Positions 8,225 through 16,973 of a stretch of DNA of 64,000 bases are shown piece after piece. The DNA comes from Desulfosporosinus sp049943955 (GTDB taxonomy: Bacteria > Bacillota > Desulfitobacteriia > Desulfitobacteriales > Desulfitobacteriaceae), in the NCBI RefSeq assembly GCF_049943955.1, contig NZ_JBNFTW010000001.1:62001-126000 (forward strand). The letters are read 5' to 3'. The first letter of the stretch is position 1, and each line of letters starts with the position of its first letter. A program made the translations under genes and the position numbers. Below the pieces are notes generated by a model that saw only the letters and a program-made list of their open reading frames with translations, did no database searches and was not told where the DNA came from.

Positions 8225-9970
8225 ATGAGTGGACTGAGCGGAATAGTCATGGTCGTTCAGTTGGTTTTCGCTGTTGTCATCGGGCTGTATTTTTGGGGAA
8301 TGCTCAAGTCACAACAGGGGAATAAAATCTCCGTTGAACGCGAATCACGTAAAGAACTTGAAAAACTACAGAAGATGCGCAAAATTGCCTTAACAACGCC
8401 TTTGTCTGAAAAAACTCGCCCTGCACATTTTGACGAGATCATCGGGCAAAAAGAAGGAATCAAGGCCTTGAGAGCGGCTCTTTGCGGTCCTAATCCGCAG
8501 CATGTCTTGATTTATGGAGCTCCGGGCGTCGGAAAAACTGCGGCGGCGCGCCTGATTTTAGAAGAGGCTAAGAAAAATCCCCTGTCTCCGTTTAATGAAA
8601 ATGCTTGCTTCACTGAGATTGACGGGGCGACAGCACGCTTTGACGAACGGGGGATCGCTGATCCTTTGATTGGCTCAGTTCATGACCCTATTTACCAAGG
8701 GGCTGGGGCTATGGGTTTAGCCGGGATCCCTCAACCCAAACAGGGTGCTGTGACCAAAGCTCATGGAGGCATTTTATTTATTGATGAGATTGGCGAGCTT
8801 CATCCAATTCAGATCAATAAGCTCTTGAAAGTTCTGGAAGATCGTAAAGTAATCCTGGAAAGCGCCTATTATAGTTCAGAGGACCCAAATATTCCTCAGC
8901 ATATTCATGATATCTTCCAGAATGGCCTTCCGGCAGATTTTCGTCTTGTTGGGGCTACCACCCGCAGCCCGGAGGAAATCCCGCCGGCCATACGCTCTCG
9001 CTGTATGGAGGTTTATTTTCGCGGTTTGCTTCCTGATGAAATCGCCGAGATTGCTCGCGTAGCTGCAGCGAAAATGGATATATTGTTTACTCCCGAGGCT
9101 ATTGAAGTTATCAAACAGTATGCGTCCAACGGACGAGAAGCGGTCAATATGGTCCAATTAGCTGCAGGGGTCGCATTAACAGACTGTCTGAAGCAAGTTG
9201 ACGTAGAAATCGTGGAATGGGTGGTAACGACAGGACAATACACTCCCCGTCCCGAGAGGAAAGTTCCTACAGAAGCCGGTGTTGGTGTTGTTAACGGCCT
9301 TGCTGTTTATGGCCCTAATATGGGTGCTCTCTTAGAACTTGAAGTAACGGCACTGCCTGTTTCTCCCGGCACAGGAACTCTTCTGGTCACAGGTATTGTT
9401 GAGGAAGAGGAACAAGGAAATGCCGGGAAAAAGATTCGGCGTAAAAGTATGGCGCGCAGTTCGGTCGAAAACGTCCTTACGGTGTTAAGACGACAATTGG
9501 GGATTCAGCCCGGCAACTATGACATTCATGTCAATTTTCCCGGCGGGGCCCCCATAGACGGGCCTTCTGCAGGGATTGCCATTGCGACGGCTACGGCTTC
9601 CGCAATCTTGCAGCAAAACGTGGATAATTACCTGGCGATGACAGGGGAACTGTCCATTCGGGGAAGAGTAAAACCTATCGGCGGGGTTACGGCCAAGATT
9701 GAAGCGGCCCGACAGGCAGGATGCAAACGGGTTTTAATTCCCAAGGAAAATTGGCAGGAACGTTTTGCCGAATATAAAGGCGAAATTGAGATAATTCCAG
9801 TTGAGGAACTTTCTGAAGTTTTGAAACTTGCCCTTCGTTCGGAGATTAAGCTGGAGAAAACAGAAATGCGCCCGCCCCTTGAAGAAGTATTAAGCTGTTT
9901 AGATTTTGCGGTAAATAAAGTGGTTAATAATGCCGCAGTAAATTTGCCTGAACGAGGCAAAACATGTTAG
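8225..9970 (+). CDS. lonB: ATP-dependent protease LonB
   Basis: A membrane-anchored, sporulation-type Lon protease of 581 residues. I chose the ATG at 8225, preceded by GAGAGG, because the protein then begins MSGLSGIVMVVQLVFAVVIG, matching the single N-terminal membrane helix of Bacillus LonB. AAA+ motifs follow: Walker A GAPGVGKTAAA near residue 98 and Walker B GGILFIDEIGEL. The C-terminal Lon peptidase domain has the catalytic Ser in DGPSAG near residue 447 and the Lys in GGVTAKIEAA near 488. In B. subtilis lonB lies between clpX and lonA and acts in the forespore; the same order here supports the call. Confidence 0.95.
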   Translation: MSGLSGIVMVVQLVFAVVIGLYFWGMLKSQQGNKISVERESRKELEKLQKMRKIALTTPLSEKTRPAHFDEIIGQKEGIKALRAALCGPNPQHVLIYGAPGVGKTAAARLILEEAKKNPLSPFNENACFTEIDGATARFDERGIADPLIGSVHDPIYQGAGAMGLAGIPQPKQGAVTKAHGGILFIDEIGELHPIQINKLLKVLEDRKVILESAYYSSEDPNIPQHIHDIFQNGLPADFRLVGATTRSPEEIPPAIRSRCMEVYFRGLLPDEIAEIARVAAAKMDILFTPEAIEVIKQYASNGREAVNMVQLAAGVALTDCLKQVDVEIVEWVVTTGQYTPRPERKVPTEAGVGVVNGLAVYGPNMGALLELEVTALPVSPGTGTLLVTGIVEEEEQGNAGKKIRRKSMARSSVENVLTVLRRQLGIQPGNYDIHVNFPGGAPIDGPSAGIAIATATASAILQQNVDNYLAMTGELSIRGRVKPIGGVTAKIEAARQAGCKRVLIPKENWQERFAEYKGEIEIIPVEELSEVLKLALRSEIKLEKTEMRPPLEEVLSCLDFAVNKVVNNAAVNLPERGKTC

Positions 9971-9990
9971 AATAGTTAATGATAAGTTTG

Positions 9991-10015
9991 GCACACTAGC
10001 TTTAGTGTGTCTTTT
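9991..10015 (+). terminator. weak terminator between lonB and lon
   Basis: An 8-bp hairpin (core ACACTA/TAGTGT, loop GCTT) is followed by CTTTTTC. It overlaps the region just upstream of the lon Shine-Dalgarno. Confidence 0.55.
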
Positions 10016-10042
10016 TCTATAGATCTATTAGGGGGGATATTA

Positions 10043-12463
10043 ATGAGCAAAGAGCGTGAATTACCATTACTCCCGCTGCGTGGAATTCTAGTCTTTCCAT
10101 ATATGGTTATTCACCTTGACGTCGGCAGAGAGCGTTCTATGGCAGCTATCGAAGAAGCGATGCTGGGAGATCGGATTATTCTCTTAACCTCTCAAAAAGA
10201 GACGGAAATTGATTCTCCTACGACGGCTGATTTGTACACCATGGGGACGGTTGCGGAAATTAAACAGCTCCTTAAACTTCCGGGGGGCACCATGCGTGTT
10301 TTAGTCGAAGGGATCGCTCGAGGTCATGTGCTCGAATTTCTTCAAGAGGAGCCTTATTTTAAAGTTCGAGTTGAGGAATTAGCTGAGAAGAAGAAAGCTA
10401 TGTCAGCGGAAACTGAAACCTTAGTTCGGGGAATGACCCATCAATTTGAGGAATATGCCAAACTCAGTAAACGTGTACCTGTTGAAACTCTGGGAACTGT
10501 TTTAGCAGTGGAAGAGCCGGGGCAGCTAACGGATATAATCGCCTCGCATCTTAATCTCAAAGTTCCTGACAAGCAAACGATCTTAGAAGCTTTAGAAATT
10601 GACGAACGTATCGAACGTTTGACAGAGCTTATCATGCGTGAGATTGAGATTATGGAATTGGAACGCCGCATTGGTTTACGAGTCCGTAAACAGATGGATA
10701 AAGCTCAAAAGGAATATTATTTGCGAGAGCAGATTAAGGCGATCCAGAAAGAGTTAGGCGATAAGGATGAGCGTCAGGTTGAAGCTGATGAATACCGCGA
10801 AAAGGTGGCCAAAGCCAAATGCCCTAAAGAAGTTGAGCAAAAGGCGTTAAAGGAAATTGAACGTTTGGAAAAAATGCCTCCTTCTTCGGCAGAAGGTACG
10901 GTTGTGCGCACATATTTGGATTGGCTCCTGGTACTTCCCTGGACCAAAACCACTAGGGATAAAATAGACTTGGCAAAGGCTGAGGATATACTTAACGAAG
11001 ATCACTATGGCTTGGAGAAGGTTAAAGAACGTATTTTAGAGTTCTTGGCGATTCGCAAACTGACTCCCAAAATGAAAAGCCCGATTCTCTGTTTAGTGGG
11101 ACCTCCCGGAGTCGGCAAAACGTCCTTGGCGAAATCTATTGCCAGGTCCTTAGAGCGTAAGTTTGTCCGTATGTCCTTGGGCGGATTAAGGGATGAAGCT
11201 GAGATTAGAGGACATCGCCGTACTTATATCGGAGCTTTGCCGGGACGAATTATTCAGGGGATTCGCACAGCAGGAACACGTAATTCTGTCTTCCTTTTGG
11301 ATGAAATTGATAAGATGTCTTCGGATTTTCGTGGCGATCCGGCATCGGCACTTCTTGAAGTGCTGGATCCTGAGCAAAATGCTAACTTTACAGATCATTA
11401 TCTGGAAGTTCCCTTTGATTTGTCACAGACCTTTTTCGTTTTAACGGCGAACACTTTAGATACGATCCCGCGCCCCCTTTTGGATCGCATGGAAGTTATT
11501 TCGATAAGCGGATATACCGAGGACGAAAAGGTTAATATTGCTAAGCGTTACCTCGTGCCTAAACAAATGAAAACTCACGGAGTTAAGGAAGAAGTTTTCA
11601 CCATGGACGAGGAAATACTGCTAAAACTTATTCAGGACTATACCCGGGAGTCCGGGGTGCGTAATTTAGAGCGGCAAATTGCTAATGTCTGTCGGAAGAT
11701 TGCCGTTCGTGTGGTGAAGGAAGACTGGGAATCCCATGCTTTGACTCACGAGGATATCGAGAATGCCTTAGGGGCACCTCGTTATCATTTCCAAGTAGCG
11801 GCTAAAGCTCCTGAGATCGGGGCAGTAACGGGACTGGCCTTTACTGAAGTCGGCGGAGTTGTGCTGACTATTGAAGTAACTCCCTTGCCCGGTAAGGGGA
11901 ATTTGACCCTGACTGGGAAACTGGGAGATGTCATGAAGGAATCTGCTCAAGCGGCCTGGACCTTTATCAGGGCCTATGCTTTAGAGTTAGGCATTGAACA
12001 GGATTTCTATGAGCATACCGATCTTCATATTCACGTGCCGGAAGGCGCTGTTCCCAAAGATGGTCCGTCAGCCGGTATTACCATGGCTACAGCAATGGCT
12101 TCTGCTCTTTCCAAACGTGCCGTTCGTGCCGATTTGGCGATGACCGGGGAAATAACCCTCAGAGGCAATGTTTTGCCCATCGGCGGAGTGAAAGAGAAAG
12201 TTCTGGCCGCCCATCGTGCCGGAATAAAGGTGGTCTTGCTTCCTGAGGAGAACCGTAAGGACATGGAAGACGTTCCGGAGAAGGTTCGCAAACTTTTGGA
12301 ATTCCACTTTGTCAGCAGGATCGAAGAAGTTCTGAAACTAGCGCTGCTTCCTTTGGCGCAATCCGATGAGGTTAACAATAAGGACTCAAGACATACTGTT
12401 TATGGAGGTAAGGGAGTGCCTGTGGGCGATAGCGGACCAGGAGAGCGCCCGGTAGTGTCTTAA
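10043..12463 (+). CDS. lon: ATP-dependent protease La (Lon)
   Basis: A soluble Lon protease of 806 residues that degrades misfolded and regulatory proteins. The N-terminal substrate-binding domain begins RELPLLPLRGILVFPYMV. The central AAA+ module carries GPPGVGKT near residue 352 and FLLDEIDKM. The Ser-Lys protease domain has DGPSAG (Ser near 677) and GGVKEKVLAA (Lys near 720). I chose the ATG at 10043 because AGGGGGG lies six bases upstream; the GTG at 10007 sits inside the preceding terminator hairpin. The C-terminus has an extra Gly/Pro-rich tail. ysxC follows after 24 bases, as in Bacillus. Confidence 0.97.
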   Translation: MSKERELPLLPLRGILVFPYMVIHLDVGRERSMAAIEEAMLGDRIILLTSQKETEIDSPTTADLYTMGTVAEIKQLLKLPGGTMRVLVEGIARGHVLEFLQEEPYFKVRVEELAEKKKAMSAETETLVRGMTHQFEEYAKLSKRVPVETLGTVLAVEEPGQLTDIIASHLNLKVPDKQTILEALEIDERIERLTELIMREIEIMELERRIGLRVRKQMDKAQKEYYLREQIKAIQKELGDKDERQVEADEYREKVAKAKCPKEVEQKALKEIERLEKMPPSSAEGTVVRTYLDWLLVLPWTKTTRDKIDLAKAEDILNEDHYGLEKVKERILEFLAIRKLTPKMKSPILCLVGPPGVGKTSLAKSIARSLERKFVRMSLGGLRDEAEIRGHRRTYIGALPGRIIQGIRTAGTRNSVFLLDEIDKMSSDFRGDPASALLEVLDPEQNANFTDHYLEVPFDLSQTFFVLTANTLDTIPRPLLDRMEVISISGYTEDEKVNIAKRYLVPKQMKTHGVKEEVFTMDEEILLKLIQDYTRESGVRNLERQIANVCRKIAVRVVKEDWESHALTHEDIENALGAPRYHFQVAAKAPEIGAVTGLAFTEVGGVVLTIEVTPLPGKGNLTLTGKLGDVMKESAQAAWTFIRAYALELGIEQDFYEHTDLHIHVPEGAVPKDGPSAGITMATAMASALSKRAVRADLAMTGEITLRGNVLPIGGVKEKVLAAHRAGIKVVLLPEENRKDMEDVPEKVRKLLEFHFVSRIEEVLKLALLPLAQSDEVNNKDSRHTVYGGKGVPVGDSGPGERPVVS

Positions 12464-12487
12464 TTTTTTTAAAGGGACGATGAGGTT

Positions 12488-13078
12488 TTGATTGTTATTC
12501 GCAAAGCCGAATATGTGGCATCAGCAGTTAAATATGAACAGTATCCAACAGGAGGTTTGCCCGAAATCGCCATGGCCGGGCGGTCTAATGTCGGCAAGTC
12601 CTCCTTAATCAATCGCTTTTTAGGCCGGCGAAACTTGGCGCGAACGGGGAACACGCCGGGGAAGACCCAGACTCTTAATTTTTACCGTGTCAATGACGCT
12701 TGGTTTCTCGTGGATTTGCCCGGTTATGGGTATGCCAAAGTGGCTAAGACGGTCAATGCCCAATGGGGCTCCATGATGGAAAACTATTTCAAAAAGCGAG
12801 AAGCTCTGCGCGCTGTGATTCAAATTGTCGATATCCGGCATGCACCCAGCCGCGAGGATGTTGAAATGCATCAATGGCTGCGGATGAGGCAGGTCCCGAC
12901 GATGGTTGTTGCGACAAAAGCGGATAAGATTTCCCGGGGACAGTGGCTTAAGCATTTGACGATTATAGCCAAGGCTCTGGAGGTTGATGACGCGTCGCTG
13001 ATTCTGCCCTTTTCTGCGCAGACGGGGGCCGGGGTGGAAGAGCTGAATGAATCCCTCTCCGAGATGGGACTTGTGTGA
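12488..13078 (+). CDS. ysxC: ribosome biogenesis GTPase YsxC/EngB
   Basis: An essential TrmE-Era-EngA-YihA-family GTPase of 196 residues that acts in 50S subunit assembly. G1 is GRSNVGKSS, G3 is DLPGYG, G4 is TKAD and G5 is SAQTGAG. Residues 1-22 (IRKAEYVASAVKYEQYPTG) match the usual N-terminus, which supports the TTG start at 12488 despite a weak and closely spaced GAGGT. It lies 24 bases after lon and is probably cotranscribed. A repeat-filled gene desert follows. Confidence 0.95.
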   Translation: MIVIRKAEYVASAVKYEQYPTGGLPEIAMAGRSNVGKSSLINRFLGRRNLARTGNTPGKTQTLNFYRVNDAWFLVDLPGYGYAKVAKTVNAQWGSMMENYFKKREALRAVIQIVDIRHAPSREDVEMHQWLRMRQVPTMVVATKADKISRGQWLKHLTIIAKALEVDDASLILPFSAQTGAGVEELNESLSEMGLV

Positions 13079-13092
13079 CACAGCCCTCAGTC

Positions 13093-13127
13093 AAGCGTGT
13101 TAGGGGGACGGTCCTTTTGACACGCTT
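13093..13127. repeat. GGACGGTCC palindromic repeat, copy 1
   Basis: A hairpin with AAGCGTGT / ACACGCTT arms encloses GGGGGACGGTCC. It is the first of three such units between 13.1 and 14.8 kb. Confidence 0.7.
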
Positions 13128-13192
13128 TTGACATAGGGGGTTAGCAAGCGACTGGGCTTTTAATTGCAAGATTTACAAATTTATCCGGTTTT

Positions 13193-13298
13193 AAGATCCC
13201 CACTTCTTGTAAGTGAGGGTGGGTCTTTTGGTAACTTCAGGTGGGGTAGAGTCCCCATCTGAAGCTCCGATGTTCAGCTTTAGCTGAACGAGTTCACT
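13193..13298 (+). repeat. dispersed intergenic repeat (copy C)
   Basis: It begins with a hairpin whose arms are AAGATCCCCACTT and AAGTGAGGGTGGGTCTT. A second hairpin follows (CTTCAGGTGGGG with TCCCCATCTGAAG). It ends with the right-end module, in which GTTCAGCT and AGCTGAAC form an 8-bp stem followed by CGAGTTCACT. It is nearly identical to copy A at 3589. Confidence 0.65.
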
Positions 13299-13320
13299 AA
13301 AAATAGTTCCTTAGGATATT

Positions 13321-13355
13321 TAATGCCATCAGCACTTTAAGTGCTGATGGCATTA
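13321..13355. terminator. long perfect hairpin, possible terminator
   Basis: A 15-bp perfect stem (13321-13335 with 13341-13355) has loop TTTAA. On the minus strand it would follow the chemoreceptor remnant. T-tracts are weak on both sides. Confidence 0.45.
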
Positions 13356-13402
13356 AAAGTAGGTAATCACTTTGATGTCCTGGAAAAAAACTAAGACCTA
13401 AG

Positions 13403-13607
13403 CTAAACTTTAAACCTTTGAACCATAGAATTTAATTCATCAACCGTTGCCGGAAGTCGCTAACTGAGGAATAAACTTCCTCCGCGGTAGCCAACTGTTC
13501 TTGTGAGGCTGCGGAGACGTTTTGTGTTCCGGAAGCAGTCTCGGAGTCGACTTGGGAGATATATTGGAAGGATTGTGCTACATCTTCTGTTTTGACGTTA
13601 ATTTGGG
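13403..13607 (-). pseudogene. methyl-accepting chemotaxis protein, 3' remnant
   Basis: On the minus strand, two overlapping frames encode the C-terminal end of a chemoreceptor: SGTQNVSAASQEQLATAEEV, then, after a frameshift near 13460-13475, LPATVDELNSMVQRFKV and a stop. This is the typical last 60 residues of an MCP signalling domain. The 5' side ends exactly where the GGACGGTCC palindrome at 13608 begins, so the gene is truncated there and frameshifted as well. Confidence 0.8.
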
Positions 13608-13638
13608 GCGTGTTAAGGGGACGGTCCCCTTAACACGC
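13608..13638. repeat. GGACGGTCC palindromic repeat, copy 2
   Basis: A perfect 13-bp stem (GCGTGTTAAGGGG with its complement) has loop ACGGT. It interrupts the chemoreceptor remnant. The remaining bases to 13871 hold only short hairpins and no gene I can support. Confidence 0.8.
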
Positions 13639-13871
13639 TTTTGGCGTCGGCACATTTTATGTGCTGTCGTCTGTTATACAGGGATTGTTTATGGCCATGC
13701 TGATAATAAAAGCCTGGTTTTGATTGTCTTTCGGTCTTCTATCATATCAATCTTTAGAGATTATCTGCCGAATGCAGGTTTTCCCTTTAACTAAAAGTAA
13801 CAAGTATATACACTCGACCTTATATATGGTAAAATATACCAGTAATACAACTGTTAAAGGGGATGTGTGGC

Positions 13872-14681
13872 ATGAATAGGGATAGAAGATTAGGAAAATC
13901 TATGAAAGCGATAAAAACTGCACGTGTCATTGCCGTTGCATCACAAAAAGGTGGAGTTGGCAAGACGGCTACTGTTACAAACATGGCCGTAGGGTTGGTT
14001 AGTCTCGGATATAAGACGGCTATTATTGATATGGACGCTCAAGGGCACATCGCATTTTCCTTCGGGATTAAAAAAGTTAATATAAAGAAAACCATTTATG
14101 ATGTTTTAATTGGTAAAGCAAAAATGAGCGAAATCAAGCAAAATGCCTTTGGTGTGGATTTGTACTTATCAAACACTTCTTTGAATGATCTAACTCCGAT
14201 GGTGTTGGCGCATTCTAATGACAAGCGATTTCCTGCTCCTAATTATCTTTTGAAAAATGCAATTGGTCAGATAAAAGCCTTCTATGATTATATATTAATT
14301 GATACTTCACCGAGTAATGATCTGCAAACGATGAATTCCCTTTTAGCATCCACGGATATCATTATCCCTGCTCTTCCGGAGGGCTTAGCTATTGATGGCG
14401 TTTATGATACGATTAACCTTGTCAAGCGTATTCGGGCACAAGGCGCGAAGATAAATATTTTAGGGGTATTACCAACAATGGTTCAGGATTATACGAACCT
14501 TCATAATGTAATGCTGCAAAATTTACGGAAATCTTTTGCTGAAAACTCGGATATAAAGGTTTTTGACACTGTGATCAAACGGGCTATTCGGCATGGAATA
14601 GCTCAAAGTAACGGTTTGCCTAACATCAAAAATGCTCCGGAGTATCTTTCTTTTGTAAAAGAGGTATTTTCCATAGCTTGA
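13872..14681 (+). CDS. orphan ParA/Soj-type ATPase
   Basis: A deviant Walker-type partition ATPase of 269 residues. The P-loop is KGGVGKTATVTN near residue 25, Walker A-prime gives IIDMDAQGH, and Walker B is YILIDTSPS. These are the DNA- or membrane-gradient ATPases that move plasmids, chromosomes or protein clusters with a ParB-like partner. No parB, replication gene or iteron array is nearby, so it is orphaned. I chose the ATG at 13872 because AAAGGGG lies nine bases upstream. Flanking GGACGGTCC repeats and the adjacent pseudogene suggest a relic of an integrated plasmid or other accessory segment. Confidence 0.85.
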   Translation: MNRDRRLGKSMKAIKTARVIAVASQKGGVGKTATVTNMAVGLVSLGYKTAIIDMDAQGHIAFSFGIKKVNIKKTIYDVLIGKAKMSEIKQNAFGVDLYLSNTSLNDLTPMVLAHSNDKRFPAPNYLLKNAIGQIKAFYDYILIDTSPSNDLQTMNSLLASTDIIIPALPEGLAIDGVYDTINLVKRIRAQGAKINILGVLPTMVQDYTNLHNVMLQNLRKSFAENSDIKVFDTVIKRAIRHGIAQSNGLPNIKNAPEYLSFVKEVFSIA

Positions 14682-14760
14682 GTGAAGGTTGCAGTTCTTA
14701 CGCAAAGACGTCTGGCTTGTGTCATCACATTGAGTACTGCTATCAAGTCAGGGAGAGTCG

Positions 14761-14825
14761 GGGGGACGGTCCTTTTGACACGTTAAGGCGTGTTAAGAGG
14801 ACCGTCCCTTTGACACACCTTTGAC
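14761..14825. repeat. GGACGGTCC repeat, double copy 3
   Basis: Two partly inverted units sit side by side: GGGGGACGGTCCTTTTGACA and then CGTGTTAAGAGGACCGTCCC, followed by TTTGACACACC and TTTGACATGC tails. Apart from this and the following terminator I see nothing in 14682-14986. Confidence 0.7.
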
Positions 14826-14850
14826 ATGCTTTGACATGCCTTTGGCAATA

Positions 14851-14883
14851 AAAAGGCTCAACTTCAATCGTTGAGCTTTTCTT
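14851..14883 (+). terminator. terminator after ParA region
   Basis: GCTCAAC and GTTGAGC pair across a seven-base loop and are followed by TTTTCTT. Confidence 0.7.
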
Positions 14884-14986
14884 GTTTATGCTTGAAAGTT
14901 CTCGTTATAAATATGTAGTCAACCTCGTATAGTTACAGTGAGGAATGTCTCAGGGGTTTAAGCGGGGATGAAGGGGGAGAGAGGGC

Positions 14987-15985
14987 TTGAGGGATGTCAT
15001 AATGCTCGTATTAAGCTTAGGGATAATTCTTGTTGGTGCGGAGGCTTTTACGAATAGTATTGAGTGGCTGGGGCAAAAGCTGAAGCTTGGGGCGGGGGCT
15101 GTGGGGAGTCTTTTGGCGGCCGTGGGGACGGCTTTGCCGGAGACGGTTGTTCCGGTTATTGCTTTTCTTGGTTTTCGGGAAGGAACTGAGGGATCGGATA
15201 TTGGGATTGGGGCGATTCTTGGGGCGCCTTTTATGCTCTCAACGTTGGCGTTTTTTATAACCGGACTGGCTGCTCTTTTATTTCGCCGGAGCAATGATCC
15301 CTTAAAGCTTGATACTAAGGTTGTGCAGCGTGATCTGCAATTTTTTCTTTTCGTATTTACAATTGCTATTTTAGCGTCCTTTTTAGGAAACCAGAATTAC
15401 AAAACTATTGCCGCCGGGTCTTTGGTTTTAGCCTACGTGATTTACGTTGTTTTAACCTTGCGTTCCAATCGGGGCGGGCATAAGGAGGAAAAATTGGCCT
15501 CTCTTTACATGGCGCGCAAAGCGGATGATCCTAAGCTGACGGCTATTCTGCTGCAGATCACCATGGCTTTGGTTGCTATTGTCTTTGGGGCCCATGGCTT
15601 TGTCAATGCTGTTCAGCCTATTGCAGCCGATTTGGGGATTCCGGTTTTTGTACTTTCCTTGATTATAACTCCTGTGGCGACGGAGCTGCCGGAGAAGTTT
15701 AACAGTGTCCTTTGGATTATGCGCGGTAAAGATACCTTGGCTATGGGGAATTTAACAGGAGCGATGGTTTTCCAAAGTTCCGTTATTCCCGCTATTGGCA
15801 TTGCTTTGACCTCCTGGAAATTAGATACGTTAGCTCTTTGGAGTGCTTTTTTGGCGGTTGGCTCAGCGATGATTCCGGTTTTTTCGCTTCGCCGCAAAGG
15901 AGCTATTCATCCCACGGGTCTTCTCATGGGAGGAGTCTTTTATCTGATGTTTATTTTGACGGTGCTGCGCTTTCCGAACCGCTGA
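14987..15985 (+). CDS. sodium/calcium exchanger (CaCA) family protein
   Basis: A polytopic cation antiporter of 332 residues with about ten membrane helices arranged as two inverted halves. The two alpha repeats are visible: GSLLAAVGTALPETVVPVIA near residue 41 and ITPVATELPEKFN near 224. Both keep the acidic residue used for cation binding. It probably exchanges Ca2+ or another divalent cation for Na+ or H+. The start may be the TTG at 14987 or the ATG at 15002, and both have GAGGG-like sites. The 3' end overlaps the convergent EamA gene by 35 bases. Confidence 0.85.
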   Translation: MRDVIMLVLSLGIILVGAEAFTNSIEWLGQKLKLGAGAVGSLLAAVGTALPETVVPVIAFLGFREGTEGSDIGIGAILGAPFMLSTLAFFITGLAALLFRRSNDPLKLDTKVVQRDLQFFLFVFTIAILASFLGNQNYKTIAAGSLVLAYVIYVVLTLRSNRGGHKEEKLASLYMARKADDPKLTAILLQITMALVAIVFGAHGFVNAVQPIAADLGIPVFVLSLIITPVATELPEKFNSVLWIMRGKDTLAMGNLTGAMVFQSSVIPAIGIALTSWKLDTLALWSAFLAVGSAMIPVFSLRRKGAIHPTGLLMGGVFYLMFILTVLRFPNR

Positions 15986-16829
15986 ATTCAGCGATAATCA
16001 TGCCTGCCAGGACCAATCCTGCCCCGATTAAGCCTTTAAGGGTGAGTACTTCTCCAGCCATGAAATAGGCCGCTAGGCCGGCAAAGACGGGTTCCATCGA
16101 GAAGATAATAGCCGTATGGGTGGAGGTTGTGAATTGTTGCATTTTCGATTGGACGAAAAAAGCAAGGGAGGTGGCGGGGATGGCAGTTATGAGCAGTCCT
16201 GACCAGGCTGCCATTGTGAAATGCAGTGGGGGTTGGGGTAAAATCAGGGAGAAAATAGTGCTTATGATACTGACTGTAAGGATTTGAAAAGCAGCGAGTA
16301 CGGTTGCATTGGTGTCGGGGGCAAAACGTCCGGTAAAGAATATCTGCAAGGCAAAGCTGACGGCGCAGATCAGAACCATAAGGTCCCCTTTGTTAAACTG
16401 TAAACGGTCTCCCAGGGAGAGTAAGGCTAAGCCGACTAGAGCACTTAAGATTCCCAGGATCAAACTGGGACGAGGAATTTTCTTTGTTGTTATGGTGACT
16501 AAGGTAGGGACTATGACGACGGAAAGTCCTGTTATAAAACCGGCGTTGGAGACAGATGTGTATTGCAGGCCGATGGTTTGCCATATGTAGCCGGAAGCAA
16601 GAAAGACGCCGACGGCCATTCCTTTGAGGATATTTTTTTTGGAGATATGAGCTCTTTGCAGCCAGAGGAAAGGCAACAAGCTAATGAAGGCGAGAAAAAA
16701 ACGTATTGCGAGAAAGGGAAAGGGCGGCAGATCGGCGATAGCCCATTTAACGACGACAAAGGTCAAGCCCCAAACGAAAGCCACGAGCAGTAACGAAAAA
16801 TCAGCCCCTTGAGTACGAGTTATCTTCAA
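15951..16829 (-). CDS. EamA/DMT family transporter
   Basis: A drug/metabolite-type exporter of 292 residues with ten predicted membrane helices and two EamA repeats (about 12-140 and 150-285). Typical features are GLTFVVVKWAI in helix 1 and the GEVLTLKGLIGAGLVLAGM end of the second repeat. The substrate cannot be inferred. It is convergent with the CaCA exchanger, and their coding ends overlap by 35 bases. Confidence 0.88.
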   Translation of the reverse strand: MKITRTQGADFSLLLVAFVWGLTFVVVKWAIADLPPFPFLAIRFFLAFISLLPFLWLQRAHISKKNILKGMAVGVFLASGYIWQTIGLQYTSVSNAGFITGLSVVIVPTLVTITTKKIPRPSLILGILSALVGLALLSLGDRLQFNKGDLMVLICAVSFALQIFFTGRFAPDTNATVLAAFQILTVSIISTIFSLILPQPPLHFTMAAWSGLLITAIPATSLAFFVQSKMQQFTTSTHTAIIFSMEPVFAGLAAYFMAGEVLTLKGLIGAGLVLAGMIIAEFSGSESAAPSK

Positions 16830-16862
16830 GTCGGTTCAGCCCCTTTACATGCTTTAAAATGA

Positions 16863-16896
16863 AAAGGCCGCGGCGTATTGAGACGCAACGGCCTTT
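16863..16896 (-). terminator. terminator of LysM-ferritin gene
   Basis: Read on the minus strand, AAAGGCCG and CGGCCTTTT pair across an imperfect inner stem and a T run follows. It lies downstream of the gene ending at 16974. Confidence 0.75.
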
Positions 16897-16973
16897 CTGC
16901 TGTTACAGATTGTCTTGCCTGATAATCACGCAATTATAGTATAGCGGAACTTGCCGGAACTGAAAAGAAAAAG

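Noticed and set aside
13522..13794. 90-residue plus-strand frame
   Set aside because: It runs antisense through the chemoreceptor remnant and across the GGACGGTCC palindrome, with no ribosome-binding site.
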